From the NCBI RefSeq assembly GCF_025985425.1, contig NZ_CP094972.1, forward strand, positions 1,674,001-1,738,000: a DNA stretch of 64,000 nucleotides. Reading direction: 5' to 3'. The notes beneath the pieces were generated by a model, which saw only the letters and a list, made by a program, of their open reading frames with translations, did no database searches and was not told the DNA's origin. The position numbers and the translations under genes are program-made. This DNA is from Entomomonas sp. E2T0 (GTDB lineage: Bacteria; Pseudomonadota; Gammaproteobacteria; Pseudomonadales; Pseudomonadaceae). This document shows, in pieces, positions 8,861-17,432 of this stretch. Every line of letters begins with the position of its first letter. The first letter of the stretch is position 1.

Positions 8861-9352
8861 ATGTTTAGTCAAGAAATTGCAATAGCAATTTTTGTTGTAG
8901 CTGTATTAATCATTTGTGGCAGTTATATTATTTTTTCTAGGAAGTCAGAAAAATTAAAAGGTTATAGAAAAAGTGTCTTTATTTTAGTGGCTGTTGTATT
9001 TGGGGGACTATATTTTTCTTTTGTAAATCACGTTTATATTTTGAACGAAGAACGAAATACTTATGAAGAAAAAATACTATTCTTACCTGCTAAATTTACC
9101 TTGGCAAATAAGCAACAGGTAAGTGTTACACCCAAATTTGGTATTTACTCTATCATTATAAACAATAGCCAAAGGAATGCTGTATTTGAAACGGTGATTT
9201 ATGGCGACAGTTCTGGTAGACCAGATATAAAATTACCAGCACAAGCAGTAACTTATGTAAACAAAGGGACTGATTATATATTTAAAGAACCACCAAATGC
9301 AGTGAAAATTAAAGGCTCTGGTACTACCAAGGGTTGGATTCATTATGAATGA
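8861..9352 (+). CDS. Predicted inner-membrane protein, unknown
   Basis: 163 residues if started at ATG 8861, which has a GGAG 6 bp upstream (8851-8854). Earlier in-frame ATGs at 8849 and 8855 overlap that site and are less likely. Two N-terminal membrane helices (about residues 4-25 and 37-60) precede a beta-rich extracytoplasmic domain that ends in GSGTTKGWIHYE. No family was recognised. Confidence 0.55.
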   Translation: MFSQEIAIAIFVVAVLIICGSYIIFSRKSEKLKGYRKSVFILVAVVFGGLYFSFVNHVYILNEERNTYEEKILFLPAKFTLANKQQVSVTPKFGIYSIIINNSQRNAVFETVIYGDSSGRPDIKLPAQAVTYVNKGTDYIFKEPPNAVKIKGSGTTKGWIHYE

Positions 9353-9359
9353 AATAGTA

Positions 9360-9390
9360 TTATCCATAAGCATTTATTACTTATGGATAA
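9360..9390. terminator. Bidirectional terminator hairpin
   Basis: TTATCCATAAG (9360-9370) pairs perfectly with CTTATGGATAA (9380-9390), 11 bp, between the convergent membrane-protein gene and aroC. The T-tract is weak, so it may be only a stabilising 3' hairpin. Confidence 0.5.
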
Positions 9391-9395
9391 CAAAG

Positions 9396-10472
9396 TTAAG
9401 CAAGTTTTACATCTGAATTTTGACCACGATTTCTAAGGAAGTGATCCATTAATACAATAGCCATCATTGCTTCAGCAATTGGAGTGGCACGAATACCGAC
9501 ACAAGGATCGTGACGACCTTTAGTGATAACCTCAATTTCATTACCATGAGTATCTATAGAATGACCAGGAGTGGTGATACTTGGGGTAGGTTTTAACGCT
9601 AGATTGGCAACAATTGATTGGCCTGAAGAAATACCACCAAGAATACCGCCAGCATTATTAGATAAAAAACCTGCTTTGGTTAATTCATCTCTATGTTCAG
9701 TACCACGCTGTGTAACACTTTTAAAACCTGCACCTATCTCTACACCTTTGACTGCATTAATACCCATCAATGCATAAGCAAGTTCGGCATCTAATCGATC
9801 AAAAATAGGTTCACCTAATCCGACAGGAACACCTTCTGCAACTACAGTGATTTTGGCACCTACAGAGTCTTGATCACGGCGTAGTTGTTCCATATAAGTT
9901 TCTAACTCAGGTAACTTATCAAGATCAGCTGCAAAAAAATGATTGCCATCAGCATTGACTGCATCCCAGCTTTTGAAAGGTATTTCAATAGGGCCTAGTT
10001 GACTCATATAACCACGAATGATAATACCTTTAGTGGCTAGGTATTTTTTTGCAATAGCACCTGCTGCAACACGCATTGCTGTTTCACGAGCAGAGGAGCG
10101 ACCACCACCACGATAATCACGAATACCATATTTATGGTAGTAAGTATAATCAGCATGAGCAGGGCGGAAGATATCTTTAATGGCAGTATAGTCTTTTGAT
10201 TTTTGATCGGTATTACGAATCAATAAGCCAATAGGGCAACCTGTGGTAATCCCTTCAAAAACACCTGATAAAATTTCTACTTGGTCAGCTTCTTGGCGTT
10301 GGGTAGTAAATTTGCTACTGCCAGGACGACGACGGTCTAAATCTGTTTGTAAATCTGCTTCTGAGAGAGGGAGTCCAGGAGGGCAACCATCAACAATAGC
10401 CATTAATGCAGGGCCATGACTCTCACCTGCGGTAGTGACTGTAAATAATTTGCCAATGGTATTGCCAGACAT
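9396..10472 (-). CDS. aroC: Chorismate synthase
   Basis: 358 residues, full length. It catalyses the last step of the shikimate pathway, converting EPSP to chorismate with reduced FMN. Family signatures are present: [18 protein letters not shown] near the N-terminus, [15 protein letters not shown], the motif [14 protein letters not shown] (about residues 120-133) and the C-terminal [17 protein letters not shown]. It follows the SppA-like gene on the same strand but is separated by a terminator, so it is probably transcribed alone. Confidence 0.97.
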   Translation of the reverse strand: MSGNTIGKLFTVTTAGESHGPALMAIVDGCPPGLPLSEADLQTDLDRRRPGSSKFTTQRQEADQVEILSGVFEGITTGCPIGLLIRNTDQKSKDYTAIKDIFRPAHADYTYYHKYGIRDYRGGGRSSARETAMRVAAGAIAKKYLATKGIIIRGYMSQLGPIEIPFKSWDAVNADGNHFFAADLDKLPELETYMEQLRRDQDSVGAKITVVAEGVPVGLGEPIFDRLDAELAYALMGINAVKGVEIGAGFKSVTQRGTEHRDELTKAGFLSNNAGGILGGISSGQSIVANLALKPTPSITTPGHSIDTHGNEIEVITKGRHDPCVGIRATPIAEAMMAIVLMDHFLRNRGQNSDVKLA

Positions 10473-10510
10473 AATGGCTTACTCCCGTTTTTAACACGTA
10501 AAAAAAGTAA

Positions 10511-10532
10511 GAGGTAATGGCAACATTACCTC
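10511..10532 (-). terminator. Rho-independent terminator of the SppA-like gene
   Basis: GAGGTAATG (10511-10519) and CATTACCTC (10524-10532) form a 9-bp stem with a 4-base loop. On the minus strand it is followed by TTACTTTTTTT, a good T-tract. Confidence 0.85.
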
Positions 10533-10539
10533 TGTCATA

Positions 10540-11511
10540 TTATTGTAAGTTAACACCCTGTAAACCAACAGAGGTGCCTATTTCTTTAGCAGCACTAGCA
10601 CCAAGCTTTTTAGCAAAGCGATCAAATGGGCTATCTTGCACAGTAAAGTTTTTTAGGTTTTCTTCACCAACAATCTCACGAGCTACATAACTGGTGCTGC
10701 CAAAACCATCGATTAAGCCAAGCTCTTTCGCTTGTTCGCCAGACCAGATAAGGCCAGAGAATAACTCAGGATGTTCTTTATCTTTTAAGCGATCACCACG
10801 ACCTGCTTTTACTTGGTTGATAAATTGTTGGTGTACTGTGTTTAGCGTATTCTTCCAAAACTCTGTTTCTTCTTTATTCATAGGTTGGAATGGATCTAAG
10901 AACGCTTTATGTTCACCAGATGTATAAGCACGACGCTCAATACCTAATTTGTTCATGGCATCAACAAAACCAAAGCCAGCAGCAGTCACACCGATGGAGC
11001 CAACTAAGCTAGCTTTATCTGCATAAATTTCATCTGCGGCACTAGCAATATAGTATGCACCTGATGCACCTAAATCAGTAATCACCGCATAAACTTTAAT
11101 TTGCGGATATAGTGCACGTAAGCGTTTGATTTCATCATATACGTAACCTGCTTGAACAGGTGTGCCACCAGGGCTATTAATACGTATAATCACCGCTTTA
11201 GTATTAGAATCTTTAAAAGCAGCTCTTAATCCTGTTACAAGGTTATCTGCACTGGCATCTGTTTGATCGGCAATCATGCCACGTAAATCAATAACAGCAG
11301 TGTGTGATGTTGAGGTACTGATGTCACCTTTAAAACCACCCATTGCAATAGCTATTAATATAAATAGGTAAAAGAACGTTAATAATTTAAAAAATATGCC
11401 CCAACGTCTTGAACGACGTTGTTCAATAAGGCTAGCTTGTAAGGTTTTTTCCAATAACTTCCAACTTTTTTCATCGTTAGCGGAAATTTGTGTTTGTTGT
11501 TCTTCAGACAT
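10540..11511 (-). CDS. S49-family signal peptide peptidase (SppA-like)
   Basis: 323 residues, the short single-domain form. One membrane anchor (about residues 43-62) follows a cytoplasmic N-terminus. The protease domain shows the conserved INSPGGTPVQAGYVYDEI and the nucleophile Ser in DLGASGAYYIASAADEIYAD. The general-base Lys is expected about 50 residues further on (SGEHKAFLDPFQPM). It is predicted to degrade cleaved signal peptides within the inner membrane. It is a single-gene unit closed by a terminator. Confidence 0.9.
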   Translation of the reverse strand: MSEEQQTQISANDEKSWKLLEKTLQASLIEQRRSRRWGIFFKLLTFFYLFILIAIAMGGFKGDISTSTSHTAVIDLRGMIADQTDASADNLVTGLRAAFKDSNTKAVIIRINSPGGTPVQAGYVYDEIKRLRALYPQIKVYAVITDLGASGAYYIASAADEIYADKASLVGSIGVTAAGFGFVDAMNKLGIERRAYTSGEHKAFLDPFQPMNKEETEFWKNTLNTVHQQFINQVKAGRGDRLKDKEHPELFSGLIWSGEQAKELGLIDGFGSTSYVAREIVGEENLKNFTVQDSPFDRFAKKLGASAAKEIGTSVGLQGVNLQ

Positions 11512-11655
11512 GATTGGATCCTGAATTATAAAATCTTGTGACTAAGCACTATAAGGACGAATTAAAGGGTAAATCATAGCATAATCTGACTTTTTGCTAT
11601 AGATTTATTATAGCTATACTAGTATAGAACGTTGATACAGCTTAAGGAGAGCAAC

Positions 11656-11910
11656 ATGGCTTTTTCAGCTACTGAAAGATCTGCATTATTAACAGTTAAA
11701 GGAGTAGGTAATACAGTTATACAAAGGTTAGAGCAAATGGGGATAGATTCATTATCCATCTTAGCTACTGCCAATACAGAAGATATTACTAGCCAAGCGG
11801 CCACCATGTTAAATGCAACTTGTTGGAAAAATAGCCCTCAAGCTAAAGCAGCTATTAACAATGCTATTCAATTTGCTAAAGCGTATTGCCAAAAGAATAC
11901 CCTTAAATAA
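11656..11910 (+). CDS. Small helix-hairpin-helix protein
   Basis: 84 residues from ATG 11656, which has an AAGGAG 6 bp upstream (11644-11649). A longer reading from TTG 11632 is not needed. A helix-hairpin-helix motif, LLTVKGVGNTVIQRLEQMGI (about residues 10-29), suggests DNA binding. The rest is helical with two Cys. No further function can be assigned. It ends 2 bp from the convergent ogt gene. Confidence 0.65.
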   Translation: MAFSATERSALLTVKGVGNTVIQRLEQMGIDSLSILATANTEDITSQAATMLNATCWKNSPQAKAAINNAIQFAKAYCQKNTLK

Positions 11911-11911
11911 A

Positions 11912-12451
11912 TTAAGCTAGCGTTATATGATAGCATTCGTGGTCTAGTAACCATTGTTTACGTTCTACGCCTCCTGCATAACCTGTTAGTTTATTGTTTT
12001 TACCAATAACACGGTGGCAAGGTACTACAATAGCAATGGGATTGCAGTGGTTGGCCATTCCTACTGCACGACTAGCCAACGGCTTACCAATTTGTTCAGC
12101 CAGCTCACCATAGCTAATAGTACCTCCCGCAGGAATGGTGCGTAATGCTTGCCATACTTGTTTCTGAAAATCTGTACCAAAGTTAGCCACAGCTAATGAA
12201 TCAATACCTTTAATATCACCCTTAAAATAGTTTTCAATGGTTTGAATAACCGTATTGGATTGAGAAGAGGGTTGTAAAACAATTTCTTTAACTTGGTAAT
12301 AGCGAGCTAGTTGTTGCAATGTCTCTTCTTTAAACTCATCCCAACCAATAAATTGCAGGATATTTTGCTTATCCAACCAGATAATAAGTTTACCAATAGG
12401 TGAATCAAGTAAATATTCATCAAATACTAATGTATTGGTAGTTTCAGACAT
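11912..12451 (-). CDS. ogt: Methylated-DNA-[protein]-cysteine S-methyltransferase
   Basis: 179 residues counted from ATG 12451, which has AGAG 9 bp upstream; TTG 12457 is the alternative. The enzyme repairs O6-methylguanine by moving the methyl group to its own Cys. The active-site motif is PCHRV with Cys145. The DNA-binding helix FQKQVWQALRTIPAGGTISYGELA precedes it. There is no AraC-type Ada domain, so this is the Ogt/AGT form. Confidence 0.93.
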   Translation of the reverse strand: MSETTNTLVFDEYLLDSPIGKLIIWLDKQNILQFIGWDEFKEETLQQLARYYQVKEIVLQPSSQSNTVIQTIENYFKGDIKGIDSLAVANFGTDFQKQVWQALRTIPAGGTISYGELAEQIGKPLASRAVGMANHCNPIAIVVPCHRVIGKNNKLTGYAGGVERKQWLLDHECYHITLA

Positions 12452-12599
12452 TTTCAATTTCTCTTGCAGTACCTAAAAATAATAGTCTTTTTCGTTAGCT
12501 AAACTCTGAAAGTCTTGAATGGTCATGATAAACTTGCTTCCTCTATGATAGATACTGTGTATATAAATTACTTTTTATCAATAAGGCAAATATTTTTTA

Positions 12600-13376
12600 A
12601 TGGTAACTGATTTAAAACAAGCCGTTATTCGTGTTGAGGCCATGAGTGCTAATTGGCAACAGCAGGCAATAGCATTAGCGACAGAGTTTGCTTTACCAAT
12701 GGCAGGGGAGGCAGACTTTGTACTGCAAATAGGTGAGCAGGGATTGCAGTTGCAGTGTTTAACCGAAAAAAATATAGGTGCTTTAAAGGTGGATTTTGTA
12801 GAGGGCGCTGTGGCACATCGTCGTAAATTTGGCGGTGGTAAAGGACAAATGATAGCTAAAGCAGTTGGTATACAGGGTAATATTATTCCCAGTGTATTGG
12901 ATGCCACAGCAGGTTTAGGAAAGGATTCTTTTGTGCTGGCTACTTTAGGTTGTCAAATGACCTTAATTGAACGTCAACCTATTATTGCTGCTTTGTTAGA
13001 AGATGGTTTACAACGAGCTTTGCAAGACAGTGAAGTTTTCTCTATTGTGCAGAGAATGACACTAATAAAAGGTAATGCTATTGATGTAATGAAAAATTGG
13101 CAAAATGCTATTCCACAAGTGGTGTATGTTGATCCTATGTTTCCTCATCGTGATAAATCAGCATTGGTTAAAAAAGAGATGAGATTATTTCGCCCACTGG
13201 TGGGGGATGATTTAGATGCAACACAATTATTAGAGGCTGCATTATCATTGGCTAGTCATCGAGTAGTCGTTAAACGCCCTCGTAAAGCCCCTATTATAGA
13301 GGGAGTTAAGCCTAATTATAGCTTAGAGGGTAAAAGTAGCCGTTATGATATTTATACTAAACAGTCTTTAAAATAA
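12600..13376 (+). CDS. rsmJ: 16S rRNA (guanine1516-N2)-methyltransferase
   Basis: 258 residues, close to the usual RsmJ length of about 250. The SAM-binding motif is [16 protein letters not shown] (about residues 98-113). The catalytic DPMFPHR motif (about 179-185) and the C-terminal [10 protein letters not shown] and YDIY blocks are characteristic of RsmJ. It methylates G1516 of 16S rRNA. The ribosome-binding site is weak (aagg about 12 bp upstream). Confidence 0.93.
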   Translation: MVTDLKQAVIRVEAMSANWQQQAIALATEFALPMAGEADFVLQIGEQGLQLQCLTEKNIGALKVDFVEGAVAHRRKFGGGKGQMIAKAVGIQGNIIPSVLDATAGLGKDSFVLATLGCQMTLIERQPIIAALLEDGLQRALQDSEVFSIVQRMTLIKGNAIDVMKNWQNAIPQVVYVDPMFPHRDKSALVKKEMRLFRPLVGDDLDATQLLEAALSLASHRVVVKRPRKAPIIEGVKPNYSLEGKSSRYDIYTKQSLK

Positions 13377-13424
13377 ATTGGTTAAGAATAGAAGGTATCT
13401 AAAAGATTAAATTTTTTATTTTAT

Positions 13425-13811
13425 TTATTCTGATTCTTTTACTTTAATAATATAGGTTTTATTAAATTCACTACTACCCATATACATGGTACCCACCATA
13501 TCACCTTTGATTTTGAGAGTTATATTTTGTGATATTTTGGGAATTCCTTTAACAATAAAACAATTGTATGTAAAAAAGGTTTTATCATCAGGATCACATA
13601 TATCCAATTCTATTCCTGAGTTAACGGGAGTCATTGAGTAGCTCAATCCCCCTGCTGATACAGGCCCCGAACCACCTTTAATTTCAAATTTTGCATAATA
13701 AGGTTGTTTAAAATTAGCTTCTGGTAACTCATCAGGTGTAATAACTACTTTGGATGAAGTACAACCTATTAGTAAAAAACATACAGCAAATATAATGCTC
13801 AAATTTTTCAT
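13425..13811 (-). CDS. Lipoprotein, Ig-like fold; candidate immunity protein 2
   Basis: 128 residues. The signal ends in a lipobox (FLLIGC, lipidated Cys17). The rest is a beta-rich domain of about 110 residues, resembling putative-Ig (He_PIG-like) modules: PDELPEANFKQPYYAKFEIKGG, TPVNSG, FIVKGIP, KTYIIKVK. It shares these blocks with the gene just upstream (13812-14195), so the two are tandem paralogues. The ATG directly follows that gene's stop codon (TAAATG). Placement behind a putative cysteine-peptidase gene suggests a periplasmic immunity role, which is inference. Confidence 0.65.
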   Translation of the reverse strand: MKNLSIIFAVCFLLIGCTSSKVVITPDELPEANFKQPYYAKFEIKGGSGPVSAGGLSYSMTPVNSGIELDICDPDDKTFFTYNCFIVKGIPKISQNITLKIKGDMVGTMYMGSSEFNKTYIIKVKESE

Positions 13812-14195
13812 TTAATTTGCTTTTTTTACTTTAATTAAATAGGTTTTCTTAAATTCTTCACCTGAAGATGAAGTTCCATAAGTAAAACCATACAATGTAA
13901 TTTTTGTATTTACTGGTTCAATTGGTGTTCCATATACTTTTAAAAAGTTTTTCTCTCCAAAACCTTCTTTTTCAATAGTTTCAACAAAGAATCCATTATT
14001 AACTGGTAAAGCTTCCCAAGTAAGTGAAGCTACTGGGGCTCCCCCTTTTATTTGTACTTCAATATAATAAGGTTTACCCACTGTAGCAGTAGGTAAATCA
14101 TCTGGTAAAAAAGTAATTGAAGAGGAACAACCTATAATATAGTTCAAACATAATAAAATTATTATATAGCTTGCTCTATTAACGAATTTTGCCAT
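13812..14195 (-). CDS. Lipoprotein, Ig-like fold; candidate immunity protein 1
   Basis: 127 residues. A hydrophobic signal ends in a lipobox (NYIIGC, Cys23). The mature domain matches its downstream paralogue: PDDLPTATVGKPYYIEVQIKGG, LPVNNG, KVYGTP and KTYLIKVK. The Asp-free +2 position (Ser) predicts sorting to the outer membrane. It starts 6 bp after the stop of the 434-residue gene, so the three genes are one transcription unit. No database family was checked. Confidence 0.65.
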   Translation of the reverse strand: MAKFVNRASYIIILLCLNYIIGCSSSITFLPDDLPTATVGKPYYIEVQIKGGAPVASLTWEALPVNNGFFVETIEKEGFGEKNFLKVYGTPIEPVNTKITLYGFTYGTSSSGEEFKKTYLIKVKKAN

Positions 14196-14201
14196 AATTC
14201 T

Positions 14202-15506
14202 TTAAGGTATTTTAGTAAATACCATTCCTCCATAAATATATTTTAAAAACTCGCCTAATGTTAGTCCATTTCTAATTCTATTTTTTACTTTTCCCCATGA
14301 AAATACTTCTAGTTCTACTAACGAGGATAAAGGAGTTGAAATAGTAACTTCTTCTTCCGAATCTTTTATTTTTAATTTACCCTCCAAAACTATCCAATGA
14401 TTTTTCAATTGTGGGTTATCCTCTGCCAACATACCACTACCAATTAGTGTAACTACATGGGTATCCTTACCAATATATTTATTTAAATTACAAACATCTT
14501 GTAAATTACTATGAGCAATACTGATGTTATCGTATTTTTTAGTAGCACCTGCTCTTTTAAACCATTTCTCCAATACTCCCCACATAGTTACTGCTCCTGC
14601 CCAGTTCCACCAAAGAAAACCTGCACTAGGTGAATTAATAGAAAAAAGCCCTGTATTTTCAGTATCTCTTAGACTTGCCATCACAATCCAATCTATAGCA
14701 GGAATTTTAACAGTACCATTATCTGTAAAAAAACCTTTTGGATGCCTTACACTTTTATCTGCCTCTAATTTTAAAGAACCTATTTTAGTCTTACCAGACT
14801 GCCAAAGCTCTTTAATAACTTGTTGATAAATATCAGGTCTATCTTTTTGGACACAATAAAAAAAAGCTGCTGGTCCACAGAACATTGATGCTGCTTGATT
14901 AGGATAAATGCCTACTAAATCATAATAATCTTTTATTTTTCCATTTTCTTGAGGAGATTTAGTAAGATCATATATATAAGATTTAAAAGGCCTAGTCATT
15001 CTAATTTTTAATTCTTCTTCAACCTTTTGTTTAGTAAAAGGATCAAGTGGATCGCCTATAGGATGTTCTTTGGCTTCAAATATTCTGGGTTTTGAGGATA
15101 TATTTAATTTATAAGTATTTACTTGACCATCTTCAGCTTTTTTAGTGTCTTGGGCTGTTTCAAAATATTCAAACTCTCTTGATGCACCCCAGTCTTTGTC
15201 GGTTGTTTGAAAACCTTTTAAAGGCATTATTGCGGTTATTGGGTCTTGGTTCATTTTGATATAGTCAACACCCACTTTGCGATAAATATCTATCGAAAGA
15301 ATATAACAAGTTTCTGGGGGATCACTAATATCTAGTGAGGGATGTACTTGAGTTTTATAATCTGCTTGTAGTGGATGTTTACCTGTAGGTCTTAAGGCAA
15401 ACGTTTCATTTCCTGACCAATCTGTTTTATAAAGCTCCATATCATAGTAAAGATTTTCTGGGGCTGTATTAGTTTTTATTGCTACGGATATATTATATAT
15501 AGTCAT
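14202..15506 (-). CDS. Predicted papain-like cysteine-peptidase protein; candidate secreted effector
   Basis: 434 residues, no signal peptide. I do not recognise an established family name. Residues 1-135 look like a beta-rich N-terminal domain. Residues about 195-410 carry a papain-like pattern: Gln204, then Cys210 in NQAASMFCGPAA at the start of a helix; His370 in NHWIVLEG on a strand; and a following SWG (403-405), which recalls the SWG block of papain-like enzymes. A hydrophobic stretch lies at about 295-312 (GFLWWNWAGAVTMWG). The two genes behind it encode lipoproteins. An effector with periplasmic immunity partners is the best reading; a protease of unrelated role is possible. The ATG has AAGGAG 12 bp upstream. 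Confidence 0.55.
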   Translation of the reverse strand: MTIYNISVAIKTNTAPENLYYDMELYKTDWSGNETFALRPTGKHPLQADYKTQVHPSLDISDPPETCYILSIDIYRKVGVDYIKMNQDPITAIMPLKGFQTTDKDWGASREFEYFETAQDTKKAEDGQVNTYKLNISSKPRIFEAKEHPIGDPLDPFTKQKVEEELKIRMTRPFKSYIYDLTKSPQENGKIKDYYDLVGIYPNQAASMFCGPAAFFYCVQKDRPDIYQQVIKELWQSGKTKIGSLKLEADKSVRHPKGFFTDNGTVKIPAIDWIVMASLRDTENTGLFSINSPSAGFLWWNWAGAVTMWGVLEKWFKRAGATKKYDNISIAHSNLQDVCNLNKYIGKDTHVVTLIGSGMLAEDNPQLKNHWIVLEGKLKIKDSEEEVTISTPLSSLVELEVFSWGKVKNRIRNGLTLGEFLKYIYGGMVFTKIP

Positions 15507-15581
15507 ATTAGATCACTACTCCTTGTGTTTTTAAATTTTAAGATAAATATGGTATATACAAATAAGTGCTTCCTTTAACAC

Positions 15582-16139
15582 TTAATCAATATGAAATGAG
15601 TCACCAATTGCAAAAAATTCACCACCAGCTTGGTAGTGAATAGAGCGCTTTTGATCAGATTTAATATGCCATCTACCTTCACTAAATACTTCAGGGTCAG
15701 CCCATGCCGCCGTGACTTCACCAATATAGAGGTCATATGTGTTTTGATTGTGTGGTTCTGGAATAAGTTTACATTCTAAACAGGCTAAGCAATCTGTGAT
15801 GAGTGGCGCTTGTATGGTTTTAGCTGCAACGGTTGTTAGATTAAATTCAGTAAATTTATCTATATCTCTACCAGAGGTTGTACCTACTTGTAATACTTGT
15901 TTAGCTATTTTTTTACTGGGAATTAATACAGTAAATTCTCCAGAAGCTTCAATAAGTTCTTTGGAGTAGGTCTGTTTATCAATTATTACCACTACTCTGG
16001 CAGGGTCGAAGTCTAAAGGGGTAGACCAAGCAGCACTCATAATATTTCGTTTATCACCAAATGCGGAGCTAATCATTACAGTTGGGCCGTGATTTAGCAG
16101 TAGATAAGCTTTATTAAGAGGAACAGCTTGATAAGACAT
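15582..16139 (-). CDS. Flavin reductase family protein (FMN-binding split barrel)
   Basis: 185 residues. The fold is recognisable from PTVMISSAFGDKRNIMSAAWSTPLDF and VVVIIDKQTYSKELIEASGEF near the N-terminus, then CLACLECKLIPE (about residues 118-129) and a C-terminal HYQAGGEFFAIGD. Such proteins bind FMN and either reduce flavin for a partner enzyme or act alone. A strong Fur-like box lies directly upstream, so a link to iron limitation (ferric or flavin reduction) is likely. It stands alone. Confidence 0.85.
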   Translation of the reverse strand: MSYQAVPLNKAYLLLNHGPTVMISSAFGDKRNIMSAAWSTPLDFDPARVVVIIDKQTYSKELIEASGEFTVLIPSKKIAKQVLQVGTTSGRDIDKFTEFNLTTVAAKTIQAPLITDCLACLECKLIPEPHNQNTYDLYIGEVTAAWADPEVFSEGRWHIKSDQKRSIHYQAGGEFFAIGDSFHID

Positions 16140-16161
16140 TTTAAACTATCCATTTATTTAA

Positions 16162-16180
16162 TAATGAGGATCATTATAAG
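16162..16180 (-). promoter_or_regulatory. Fur-box-like operator of flavin reductase gene
   Basis: AATAATGAGGATCATTATA matches the 19-bp Fur consensus (GATAATGATAATCATTATC) at 15 positions and is nearly palindromic (ATAATGA/ATCATTAT). It is centred 32 bp upstream of the flavin-reductase ATG at 16139. Confidence 0.75.
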
Positions 16181-16338
16181 CTAATCCTAGTGTATTAAGG
16201 TAATTATAAATTTAGCTAATGGTAGATTTGTTAATGACTAATTAGTTAATGATTGGTCAATAATTGAGCAACAGTCTGAACACTGTAATTAGGATAATAA
16301 TTGGTTGGATATAGATTGGTTAGAGTATTAGAAAATAT

Positions 16339-16362
16339 AAAGGGCAGTTAAACTGCCCTTTT
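16339..16362 (-). terminator. bamD terminator
   Basis: AAAGGGCAGTT (16339-16349) pairs with AACTGCCCTTT, leaving almost no loop if fully paired. On the minus strand it is followed by a T-rich stretch (atatttt). It lies 3 bp downstream of the bamD stop codon. Confidence 0.8.
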
Positions 16363-16364
16363 GA

Positions 16365-17297
16365 TTAGTTGGTACTTTCTTTAATTTCTTTTGGTATTTC
16401 TTCTAGTGCATCTTTATAACGTTTTTCTAAGTCTTCATTAGCACGGGTTTGGCCTGGTGGTAGTGGATCATTATTACTACCTACCCAACGAGCCATTGTG
16501 CGAGTGAACCAGTCACGGTCTTGTAGTTCTTTTACTACAGGTTTAAAGGTGCCACTAGCAATAGTAGGGTGTTTTGGGTAGTTTAATTTCAATGTTTCTA
16601 AACTAGCATTAGCAAGATCATTCATGCCCATTCTTTGATAAGCCTCAACCATAATAGCTAGGCCATCACCTGTTGATGGTGTGCCATTAAAGTTTTCAAC
16701 AATATAAGCACCACGTCTGGCCGCACCAATATAGGCTTGTCTATCTAAATAGTAGTAACCTACATGCACTTCATAAGCCGCTAATAGGTTGCGTAAATAC
16801 ACCATTCTAGCTTTAGCATCAGGAGCATAACGGCTATTAGGGAAGTATCTGGTAAGTTGCGCAAATTCATTGTAAGAATCTCTTGCTGCACCAGGGTCAC
16901 GGGTTGTCATATCTAATGGTAAGAAACGTGCTAAAAAGCTTTGGTCTTGTTCAAAAGAAGCTAGCCCTTTCATATAATAAGCATAGTCAACATTAGGATG
17001 ATCTGGGTGCAAGCGAATAAAACGATTAGCTGAGTCGCGTGTCGCTTCTGCATCAGATATTCTATAATAGCCATAAATAAGCTCAAGTTGAGCTTGTTCT
17101 GCGTAACGACCAAACGGATAACGAGATTCTAATGCTTTTAGTTTAGCAATTGCAGCGCTAAAATTTTTATCACTAAGATCTTTTTGAGCTTGTTGGTATA
17201 ATTGTACCTCAGTAAGACTTTCATCTACTTTGTTAGAGCTTGAACAAGCACTTATTAGGATAAATAGTGAAATAACTAGTAAATGTTTCACACGCAT
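16365..17297 (-). CDS. bamD: Outer-membrane assembly lipoprotein BamD (ComL)
   Basis: 310 residues. The signal peptide ends in a lipobox ([10 protein letters not shown], Cys18). The TPR-rich body has the expected blocks: [26 protein letters not shown], then [17 protein letters not shown] and [21 protein letters not shown]. BamD is the essential partner of BamA in inserting beta-barrels. The C-terminal tail after about residue 250 is longer than in Escherichia coli, as in pseudomonads. It is divergent from rluD, as in Pseudomonas. Confidence 0.95.
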   Translation of the reverse strand: MRVKHLLVISLFILISACSSSNKVDESLTEVQLYQQAQKDLSDKNFSAAIAKLKALESRYPFGRYAEQAQLELIYGYYRISDAEATRDSANRFIRLHPDHPNVDYAYYMKGLASFEQDQSFLARFLPLDMTTRDPGAARDSYNEFAQLTRYFPNSRYAPDAKARMVYLRNLLAAYEVHVGYYYLDRQAYIGAARRGAYIVENFNGTPSTGDGLAIMVEAYQRMGMNDLANASLETLKLNYPKHPTIASGTFKPVVKELQDRDWFTRTMARWVGSNNDPLPPGQTRANEDLEKRYKDALEEIPKEIKESTN

Positions 17298-17432
17298 GGT
17301 GATAGTGTTCTCTTAAAAATACTGTTGCTATTAATATAGTCTTGCTATGATGACTATTATAACGGTTAGGATAAATTTTTCCTATTTAACCATAAGCTGA
17401 GCCTTAAACCAAAGACTATAATTAAATTTTTT

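Noticed and set aside
12473-12526. 17-codon frame on the minus strand (MTIQDFQSLANEKDYYF) just upstream of ogt
   Set aside because: It has a passable ribosome-binding site and protein-like composition and could be a gene remnant or leader, but it is too short to support.
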